DNA from: a virus
Strand: one strand, 5' to 3'
Virus record (IMG/VR): IMGVR_UViG_3300020021_000042
Location: 1 to 28,932 of that record
DNA length: 28,932 nucleotides
Part shown: positions 6,884 through 14,600 of the stretch, piece after piece
Layout of the letters: the number at the start of each line of letters is the position of its first letter
Numbering within the stretch: the first letter of the stretch is position 1
Notes under the pieces: model-generated
Told to the model about the DNA's origin: nothing
Seen by the model: only the letters and a program-made list of their open reading frames with translations
The model's database searches: none
Made by a program: the position numbers and the translations under genes

Positions 6884-8580
6884 GGCCAACTCGCTTCAAA
6901 AGCGTCCCTGAAATGACCCATTCCTGTGTCGTTCGGGTGTAGAGAATTCGACATATCGGTTGTTGAATTTACGTAGCTTCGCACGGGAACAAACGCAATA
7001 TTAAGGCCGTCTCCGGATAAAGTCGTAACGTCAGCCGACACATCTGCGTTATAGGCCGAAGTCGCCGCGGAATTTGCATCACTTTGCTGGTAAGGAACGC
7101 CACCAGCGAGAACCTTACAACAAGCATTCGCTGTCGGAGGAGTGCCAATACCAGCAATGGAAACGGCGCTCGCATTTGTTGTAGTAAAGAGAACAGTGTG
7201 ACTTCCCGCCGCCACACCAGTGATGCGGATAAAGCCTTCCCCATGCGCTCCTCCGTTCTGCGTAGCAATCGCTGGAGAGGTCGTGTTGTTAATCGACGTA
7301 GTGCTCCCGCCATCAAGCGCATAGGTAAAAGTACCTCCGCAAGAGTCGCAAAGCCTATACCATGCGTATATCGGGCCTCCAGTCGTTGTTATCGTACAGG
7401 ACAGGGTTTGGCCGCTACCTGATACGATACGCCCAATACCCGCTCCATAGGATGTATCAGGAGCCCATGAACCACTTGCCGTACAGGCCGAGGCATATTT
7501 CTTAGAGGCCGAAGGCACGGCGAGCCATGAAAGAGAGGCGTTCAGACATAAGTTATAGACCGCTTCGTAACTTCCTGCGCCCTTCGTGTTTGCGTCGTTT
7601 GTTCCTATCATCTCTGTGTAAATAATATTTTGCGAACTTATTGGAGTTTCGAGAGGAAAAACCTGCGTGTCTGCCATATCGCAGGAAAGCTGCCCAGAAA
7701 CACCGCGATTGATGAGTTGAATGCCTTTATCGCTGGAAATAAGATTAACATACCGGTTTGAAGTGCTGCTTGCATTCTGCCCAGCGGTAATACTGTCTCC
7801 CATCGCATGAAGAGCGGGTAACCCTGCCGGAGCCCCAATAGATCCCCCTTGAACCATCTGGACCGGGGCATGATTGCCGCGTTTTGGTCCTGCCACCGTA
7901 AGTTGTAAATGGTTTGGACTCCAATCCATTTCATTGGTCGTATTACCGTAAAGCGGAGCGTACAGAAGGAGAAAGGCTGATCGGATTTGAAGTGGTGACG
8001 CCCCGCGCCATAACGCCGTTATCTCATTGGGTGACAAGAGCTGGCCGTTCCACACCGCGAACTCTGCTATTCTGCCGTTAAACGCCCTGTCCAGACCGTT
8101 CCGATTTCCAATGTTAAATGATTGGGTGGGAATAGATATCGTGCCAACCGGGGTCGTTGCGGTCGTAACGCTTTGCGAAACCCCATCAACATATATAAGC
8201 GGGACATTGCTAGTCGATGCACCATCATAAGTGACGGCCAGATGATGCCATACCGAACTGGACGGAGCTGTGATAGTCCATACACCGACTGTTGTTGAAA
8301 AACCAACCGCGAGAGTCATCGTCGTCCCGGAACTTGTAAATTCAAACTGATAGTTCGACCCGGATTCAGGGTTGAAATCATAGATTCTTGGTGATGAATT
8401 CTGCGATTGAGTTGCATTTGAAAAAATCCAAACCGAAACGCTGATCTGTTGCGGCCACGATACGTTAGCGCTAACTATCCTGTCGTTCACCCCTGTGCCA
8501 CATGTTGAGTTAAAACACCGCGCCGCTTGCGCCTGAGAAGCTAGACAGCAAAGCACCAGAATGAGGAAAATGTTTCTCAC
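6880..8580 (-). CDS. LamG-like plus SGNH hydrolase tail protein with Sec-type signal peptide
   Basis: 566 aa from a GTG at 8580 that overlaps the previous TGA (GTGA); an upstream ATG at 8628 exists but would bury the signal peptide. Residues 1-19 (MRNIFLILVLCCLASQAQA) look like a Sec signal peptide. A LamG/concanavalin-like domain spans about 40-195 (WHHLAVTYDG, IYVDGV, GRIAEFAVWNGQLLS). An SGNH esterase domain follows: block I GDSITAG with Ser263, the NRGVSGQ block, IGTND with Asn328, and near the C-terminus NSLHPND with His548. The usual DxxH catalytic pair reads NxxH here. Between the third and fifth blocks lies an inserted beta-rich domain of roughly 100 residues. SGNH enzymes often deacetylate polysaccharides, so a role in removing host surface acyl groups is inferred. 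Confidence 0.8.
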   Translation of the reverse strand: MRNIFLILVLCCLASQAQAARCFNSTCGTGVNDRIVSANVSWPQQISVSVWIFSNATQSQNSSPRIYDFNPESGSNYQFEFTSSGTTMTLAVGFSTTVGVWTITAPSSSVWHHLAVTYDGASTSNVPLIYVDGVSQSVTTATTPVGTISIPTQSFNIGNRNGLDRAFNGRIAEFAVWNGQLLSPNEITALWRGASPLQIRSAFLLLYAPLYGNTTNEMDWSPNHLQLTVAGPKRGNHAPVQMVQGGSIGAPAGLPALHAMGDSITAGQNASSTSNRYVNLISSDKGIQLINRGVSGQLSCDMADTQVFPLETPISSQNIIYTEMIGTNDANTKGAGSYEAVYNLCLNASLSWLAVPSASKKYASACTASGSWAPDTSYGAGIGRIVSGSGQTLSCTITTTGGPIYAWYRLCDSCGGTFTYALDGGSTTSINNTTSPAIATQNGGAHGEGFIRITGVAAGSHTVLFTTTNASAVSIAGIGTPPTANACCKVLAGGVPYQQSDANSAATSAYNADVSADVTTLSGDGLNIAFVPVRSYVNSTTDMSNSLHPNDTGMGHFRDAFEASWP

Positions 8581-9650
8581 TGGAATTGCTCGAACCAGTT
8601 GCAGGAAAGAGTCTGAGCAAGCGTCCATCCTGTGGTATTAAACGTTATCGCTACAACGGAAACGCCATCAGAAGCGGGAGATGGTGTAAGTGGAGTTGCC
8701 GTAAGAAGATAACCGCCAGTGGTGGTGATCGAAAGACTGGTTTGTGTTTCGCCAGTTAAACTCGCCGCCGAAGGATCAGAGCCCGAATTAACGATGGCAT
8801 CACTAGTGGTGTACTTGGCTGTACCACTTCCCGCAGCCGCTTGACATAAAGAAACAAGATTAAGCGTACCGCTTGGCGGCAAAACATGCGGCAAGAGAAA
8901 TCTGCCTTGGAGCACAACATTTGATCCCAGCGAAGCGACCACGCCCCAACCAGGCGAAGCTGGGGATACGTTTCCGCCAGTCCCAATATAGGTATTAGGA
9001 AATAGATTTCCGCCGGTATCAGTCGTTGTTAATGAAAGCGGCAAAATGCGTGGAGATAGATTTGCCGAGGTCACAACTCCAGAAGTCGTGGCCTGAAGAT
9101 ACCCGGCCCCTTGACCACTGATAGCAAAGGCGTTCGCCGTAACGGTCGTAAACAAGGCACTCGAAGATGTCGTAGCCCCAATTGTCGTTCCGTTGATTGT
9201 ACCACCAGTTACACGAGCGGTAGCAATCGTGGTCGTTCCGTTCAGAGCAGCGTTGCCGTTGTCGGTAAACGAAGTGGTGGTGATTCCAAGGATGGAGGTC
9301 AGGCCCGTCGAGGCGTTGTAAGACCACGGCGAGCCGACATCGACGTAAACTGTCGAGGCCGCCGCGGAGGTACTCGTGGCAAACAAGGGCCGGTAGGTCA
9401 CGTTCGATGTGGTGGCTGCTATCGCAACCGAGCCTCCCCCACCTCCGCCGGTCGCAGAGATCACGCCACCGCTGATCGTAACCGTGCTGCCGTCGACCTT
9501 GACGCAGCCAGAGACAGTCGTGGACGCCGTCTTGCAGGCAGTAGGCGCATTGCTTCCAAACGGACCGCCGCCCGTGAACGGGCCGTTCTGCGCTAATGCA
9601 GGCGTGGCGAATAAAAGACTTAAAGCGAGGACGGCGATCCGTGTTTGCAT
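8577..9650 (-). CDS. Tail fibre-like protein with signal peptide
   Basis: 357 aa starting at ATG 9650. Residues 1-20 (MQTRIAVLALSLLFATPALA) form a clear Sec signal peptide with an ALA-Q cleavage site. The rest is low-complexity, Thr/Ser/Gly-rich beta-repeat sequence typical of phage fibres (GNAALNGTTTI, VTGGTINGTTIGATT), with a glycine run near residue 70 and a compact C-terminal domain from about 220 (SPGWGVVASLG, LVSLCQAAAGSG). GNAALxGTT also occurs in the 562-aa fibre upstream, so the two share a module. No enzyme motif is recognised. It may be a receptor-binding fibre; the signal peptide is unusual for a virion protein. Confidence 0.75.
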   Translation of the reverse strand: MQTRIAVLALSLLFATPALAQNGPFTGGGPFGSNAPTACKTASTTVSGCVKVDGSTVTISGGVISATGGGGGGSVAIAATTSNVTYRPLFATSTSAAASTVYVDVGSPWSYNASTGLTSILGITTTSFTDNGNAALNGTTTIATARVTGGTINGTTIGATTSSSALFTTVTANAFAISGQGAGYLQATTSGVVTSANLSPRILPLSLTTTDTGGNLFPNTYIGTGGNVSPASPGWGVVASLGSNVVLQGRFLLPHVLPPSGTLNLVSLCQAAAGSGTAKYTTSDAIVNSGSDPSAASLTGETQTSLSITTTGGYLLTATPLTPSPASDGVSVVAITFNTTGWTLAQTLSCNWFEQFQ

Positions 9651-9653
9651 GGC

Positions 9654-9926
9654 CTACTCTTGGTCAGGGAAATGCTTGTCCTGCGGAAACTCGTAGAAAC
9701 ATTGCAGGCCACTAACTCCACACAGAGGAAACGGCACGCCCTCCGCATTGAGAATAACAACGGCAAGACCACCGGTAGTGGCAATGAGGAAAGGCCAGAA
9801 TGCAGCCCCGCCACCACCCGCAACGGCTACAATCGGCGTCGGTATTGGTGCCAAAGCAGCGGCTTTTGCCGGAGAGGCCGAAAGCCCGAGAACAAGTACG
9901 GCGGCGATGATGAGTTTCTTGAACAT
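9654..9926 (-). CDS. 90-aa exported or membrane protein between fibre genes
   Basis: The start is the ATG at 9926, preceded by a good ribosome site (AAGGAG, about six bases upstream); a longer reading of the same frame exists but runs into the upstream fibre gene. Residues 1-22 (MFKKLIIAAVLVLGLSASPA and two more) are a typical signal peptide. A second hydrophobic stretch at about 38-62 (AAFWPFLIATTGGLAVVILN) would span a membrane, and the C-terminal tail is polar with two cysteines (CGVSGLQC). It is not recognised. A small membrane protein inside the tail cluster could act in lysis, superinfection exclusion or envelope modification, but the sequence does not decide between these. Confidence 0.7.
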   Translation of the reverse strand: MFKKLIIAAVLVLGLSASPAKAAALAPIPTPIVAVAGGGGAAFWPFLIATTGGLAVVILNAEGVPFPLCGVSGLQCFYEFPQDKHFPDQE

Positions 9927-9940
9927 GATTGCTCCTTCGG

Positions 9941-11629
9941 TTAGTTGACGATTCCAAACAGAGTGAAGTGGCCAGTAATTGTTCCACTGGCGGGGAGAAT
10001 CTCGATTGCATTGATGGCTACCGGAGTTGCCGGGTCGTATTGGCCGTCTCCGTGCGTAGCAAAGCCAGCGCCTCCGGTGGCAAGCGCGGCGTTCATGTCC
10101 CACGTTGCAAGCAACGCAGCGACGGCACTTGGCCTTGAGAATACAATGCGCCCGTGCGCTGCCTGATCAGCTGAATTTGCGGTCGATACGCCTTGGCTTA
10201 TTGCAAACGCATCAACGCATCCCCCGCCGCCGTTGACTTGATTAGCAGCTGTGATGCTAGGGTTTGACTTGGTGCCTACCCAACAATAATCGGATCCACC
10301 CAGCCATGCGCCGCCATTATTTGAGGAAACCTTCATCGCGAGAGATGTGCCGGCGCTTGTATAAACGCTATCAAACTCAAGCACGTATTTGTTGTACGTG
10401 CTCGTGATGTAGGTCGATCCGAAAGAAACCTGGGCCGCAGCACTGGCGTTCACGGTATTGAGGGGTATTAAGGCCCCACTGCCGCAACCCGTGCAGGTGC
10501 CTTTGACCGTCAGGTTGTTTGCGGTGGTCGTGCCGCCAAGGGAGGCATTGGAGGTGTTTAGCGCCGTGACCGAGGTAGTGCCTGTCAAAGCAGCGTTGCC
10601 GCTGGCCGTGAATACCCCCGTTACCGCCGCTGCGCCCGCGAAGTACCCCGCGTAGCCTGTGGTGGCCGGGTTGACGAAATACCCTGCGTAGCCGGTGTTG
10701 CTAGCCCCTGTGAGGGTCGATGAGAGGGCTTTGCCAGCACCTGTGGTGGTTTCAGCGAGAACCAGCAATCCGCCGCTTGTGCCGTTAGTGGTCGTCAGCG
10801 TAAGGCCATTGCCTGCCCCCAGTGCCTGCCAAGCCCAGGTTTGAGCAAAGCTGGTATTGTCGATCGCATTGCCCGTCGTGGCCGCTGTCAGGCCAGAAAG
10901 AGAAAGGCTCGCAGTGCCGCTACATCCGGTGCAGGTTCCCGTCACAACCAGATTGGCGGTCGTAGTCGTGCCGGTCAGAGCAGCGTTCGTGCCGGAGAAT
11001 TTGGTAGCCGAGACGGTCCCGGTCGATGGGTTGAAGAAGATCCCCGAGTTGATCACCGTTGCCTGATTGCCGCTGGTCGCCGTGGCCACCCCGGTGATGT
11101 AGTAGCTGGCATTCGTAGACGAGACGGTCGTGCCGATGTTTGTGGCGTTCGTCGCCGTGGTGGCTGACAGCGTGACCGTGGCGAAGGTGAGGTTGCTTGT
11201 TCCTATTACTACAGGATCGGCCGTCGTGAGCTGCCAAAGCCCAGCCTGAATCCCGCCATCGACGGCGATAATCGTTCCTGAGACCACGTCACCTGGACCG
11301 TCACAATCCGCCGCGCGCGTCCATGCGGTCATCTGGACGTTATAAATGCCGTTCGTGGTCGTATCAGACTGGTTCTTGACCAGCACACGGTCGCCCGTGT
11401 TGACGGCTATCCCGTCGATTGTTTGGCCGCCGGACAGCGTAATGGCCGCTGTGGTCGCCACCTTGACCGGCTGCTTTATGCCGGTGCTTGAGAGGGGGCC
11501 TGCCGAATCGCGATAGGTATAGGTGGATTGGGAATAGGCCGCAGGGGCCGTGACCAGCACGGCCAAAGCCAGAAAGAGCAAAAACAGGGCCGAAAGGCTA
11601 GACCAATTCAAGTAACCCCGAAGCTGCAT
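9941..11629 (-). CDS. Repetitive tail fibre protein with signal peptide or N-terminal membrane anchor
   Basis: 562 aa from ATG 11629; a TTG at 11674 in the same frame would add 15 residues, and neither start has an ideal ribosome site. The N-terminus is basic then strongly hydrophobic (LSALFLLFLALAVLVTAPAA), like a signal peptide ending near AAYSQ. Residues about 40-150 form a tail-fibre module (VKVATTAAITLSGGQTIDG, DRVLVKNQSDTTTNGIY, WTRAADCD) found in many phage fibres. The centre carries two copies of an NLxVxGTCTGC segment and a tandem 12-residue repeat with TGYAGYF. The C-terminal domain of about 150 residues is likely the tip. Together with the 357-aa protein it is a candidate receptor-binding fibre. 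Confidence 0.8.
   Translation of the reverse strand: MQLRGYLNWSSLSALFLLFLALAVLVTAPAAYSQSTYTYRDSAGPLSSTGIKQPVKVATTAAITLSGGQTIDGIAVNTGDRVLVKNQSDTTTNGIYNVQMTAWTRAADCDGPGDVVSGTIIAVDGGIQAGLWQLTTADPVVIGTSNLTFATVTLSATTATNATNIGTTVSSTNASYYITGVATATSGNQATVINSGIFFNPSTGTVSATKFSGTNAALTGTTTTANLVVTGTCTGCSGTASLSLSGLTAATTGNAIDNTSFAQTWAWQALGAGNGLTLTTTNGTSGGLLVLAETTTGAGKALSSTLTGASNTGYAGYFVNPATTGYAGYFAGAAAVTGVFTASGNAALTGTTSVTALNTSNASLGGTTTANNLTVKGTCTGCGSGALIPLNTVNASAAAQVSFGSTYITSTYNKYVLEFDSVYTSAGTSLAMKVSSNNGGAWLGGSDYCWVGTKSNPSITAANQVNGGGGCVDAFAISQGVSTANSADQAAHGRIVFSRPSAVAALLATWDMNAALATGGAGFATHGDGQYDPATPVAINAIEILPASGTITGHFTLFGIVN
10638..10696. repeat. Tandem 36-bp coding repeat in the fibre gene
   Basis: Two near-identical units begin at about 10640 and 10676, 36 bases apart, each encoding TGYAGYF plus five variable residues. 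The DNA of both copies is nearly the same (gaagtaccccgcgtagcc against gaaataccctgcgtagcc). This looks like a short duplication in the fibre shaft, a usual source of length variation in phage adhesins. Confidence 0.7.
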
Positions 11630-11688
11630 ACCTCGGCTTTGGCAGGTTGTACCACACCACGCTTCCGCATTCAATAACTAGGAACGCC

Positions 11689-14600
11689 CTACTTCGCTCC
11701 CGACAGCGTCTTTAACTTCTCACTTACCGCATCTTTCATGATCTGCGGGTTTTGCATCATAACGATATTTCTCGCGGTCTCACGGGATGATTCGATGATA
11801 CCTTTGATTGTTTCGATCTGAACCCCGGCCGGGATAGTGGCGAAACCGGCGGTGCGGACAACCGCGTTAAGACGCTGCTTTGCCATGCGCCCTGCAAGCC
11901 TCGAATAGTCATCATATTGCTGATCTGTAAGTTCGCCACCGCGGATTTTCTTGCCTAGCTGCCCAACCCCGATTTGCAACGCTTCCATACGCTGGACAAC
12001 GGGATCGTTGGCGTATTGTGGCAGTGGTGCTCCATTGGGAATGGGCTCGCCAAATCGGTCACGGCGTGGCATGAGAGCCTGCGAGGCATATGGAACCTTT
12101 GCCCATGCGGCATCGATAATGCTGTGGGTTTGCCTTTGATCGGGATCTACTTCACGGGCCACCTGAGACATACCAACCGACAATGGCAGCCAATTAGTCA
12201 CAAATTGTTTGATATAGTTGGCCCCATATTCATCGGGATGATAGACCGCATCGAGCAAGTCCTTGACCCCTCTCATGAAGTTTTCATCGAGCACGCTTTT
12301 GCTAAGACCTTCAACGAACGACATGGCAAGTTTGCCCCCGTTCTCCCCATCCCATCCCCGCGCCGTCTCTGTCATATTCGCCGAGAAGCGCATGAGCATC
12401 CCGAGGTGCCCAAGACCCTGATAGGGAATGGTGATATCCCCAATCTGGACGCTATTGGGACGATGATTAAGCAGCCAGATTGCACGTTGTGCCGGATCGG
12501 TTGGGCCATCTCCCGTAGCATTTCCTTCGAGCGTCATAAGCGCCGTGGTCGCCATGAGGGACGTACCGACCGCCATCTTGCCAAGCTGGGTATCCCGCGC
12601 AGCACCACCGTTGTCACCAAGGACATTTGCCCTCACATCCTTGTCCAGAAGGCCAAGAGGCGTCCGCTCGATAAAAGCGTTGCGTGTGATCTGACTGCCG
12701 ATTTTCATAAACGGAACGATAATCTTGGCGGCCAGATTGCTGTTGATCGCCCGGTTGAGCGCTCCCATCGTGCTGTTGTATTCCGTGGGAGACATGTAGA
12801 GTTCGCGCAACGCCCCGGAGGTCGCTTCTTTCATCATGGCCTCTGTTGGGTTTACGCCGAGATCAGCAACGCGCGCCGCGAACGCCTCGTCCTTCAGTCC
12901 TTCCTGCATTGCTTGCCGGTAGGCCAGCGCCTGAATGTTCTGTTCATAGCGCAGCGACTTGAAGAAACTATGGATGGCGGCGACCGACTTGGTGGGTACA
13001 TTGAGCACTTTCCCTGCAAGCCCTGGGATGGCATTCACCTTCGTTGTGTCGGCAAAGTTGCCGCTCAGATGCTCACCCGGCAGCGCCGGGGAGATCCCTG
13101 TCTTGAATGCCGTGGCTGCCGCATACAATCCATCCCGAGACCCCTTGAAGAGGCCGTGAAGTTGCGCCGCAGCCTCGCCCAAGTAAACCCTGTCCGCATC
13201 GCCACGGACGGTTCCGACAGCAGCTTGAAAAGGGATTTCGACCAATGGTGTCGCCAGCGCATTGATCGCGTTGCCAACAGAATAACGCAAATGGGTGATT
13301 GGCCCAGAAATCAAAGCATTGATATAATATTCCAGCACCATATCGCGGAAGGTGGCTTTCTTCGAGGCATCGAGGAACTTCGCCACCTGTCCTGCGGATT
13401 GCAGGTTCTTCCCAAACTTCATCTCCTGTTCGAGCTGGAATAGATCCTTTCCAGTGGCCTCTTTGAAGAAATCGCCGAGAGCTTTTGCATCGGTGAATCC
13501 CTCCAACTTCCGGAACGCACCGAGGGCACGACCGGCTTCAGCCGTGATTCCGGCGACATGCTCCTGGATCATCAAGTGACGTTCTTTCGCCTCCGCATAT
13601 GCGGCAACATCGTTGCCGTTCATGAGGTTGCGGACTTCGACCGCCGATTTTACCAAAAGCTTACGAGCTGCAATAATTTGCTCCGCATTGAAGGCCTGCC
13701 CGATTTTGCGGAAATTCAAGTCCCACGGGTTCATACCGAGCGCATCGGCAAGGTTCAGTTGCTCTCCAGCAGGAATAACGCCGCGGCGTGCCTCCATGAA
13801 ATCATTGTTCTCGCTAGCTGTCTGCCTGAGAACCTCATTCACATCAGCGGGAGTATTCAGATTGTCGAGCCTGATGTTGCCGGCCTTGTCTACGAGGGCG
13901 GACTTGGGTCGTCCGAGGATGGTGTTGGGTCCGGGGCCGGGCTCGGGTCCGGCGACGGGTCTTGGCTCTGGAAGTGGACGACCGCCTTGTGCCGCAGCTT
14001 CACCTCCGCGTTCGCCGACCGGCTCAGATTGCGGAATAGGGATACCTTCTCTGGGTGCTGGTCCGGGCGATCCGCCAACTGCTGGAGATTGGTCGCTATC
14101 CCCTGGGCCTCGCCCAGCCTCACTTGCGGTAATTGCATTGCTTGCCTCCTCGTCCTGTTTCGCGGTCGCTTTCATTTCGGCACGGATGTTGTCTGCCACT
14201 TCCGCCGCATGCTCGGGCGGCGTGTGCTCGGCATCGGCCTCATGGATATCTGCCAACATCTTACCGGGTTCGTGATCGGGGGTGATGACCGTTTTCTCCG
14301 GCTTGCTCGACAGCAGCCGGTCGAACACGTCGCGGATGTCATTGGTGATGGGGGAGCGTAGCCGATCCACAGTCTTGTAGAGTTGGACCAGCCACTGCCT
14401 GAATTTGGCGAACACCCCAGCCAAGGTCTTGCTGGGGGCGGTGCCTTCCATAAGATAGCGCTCGAAGCCGCGCGCCCATTTCTCATGCTGCTTGCGCGGG
14501 ATCTCTGCACCGTCTTCCACGCCAAGCCATTTACGGACGGTCGCGGCATCGCGCAGCAGTCCGGCGGGCGCATCTGGTGCCGCAGCATACCGCATCATCT

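Noticed and set aside
6570-6899. 109-aa version of the small tail-region protein from TTG 6899
   Set aside because: Needs a TTG start and a 20-base overlap; the family-like sequence begins at about residue 38 and a coupled GTG lies just there.
8067-8306. Short minus-strand frame inside the SGNH gene
   Set aside because: Out-of-frame shadow of the LamG-like domain.
10638-10696. Possible CRISPR or regulatory repeat
   Set aside because: Two 36-bp units in frame within a fibre gene encode the same peptide; there are no spacers and only two copies.
11974-13443. 489-codon plus-strand open frame opposite the giant protein
   Set aside because: It lies fully antisense to the well-supported 1941-aa gene, has no domain or ribosome site, and its translation shows shadow-frame composition.
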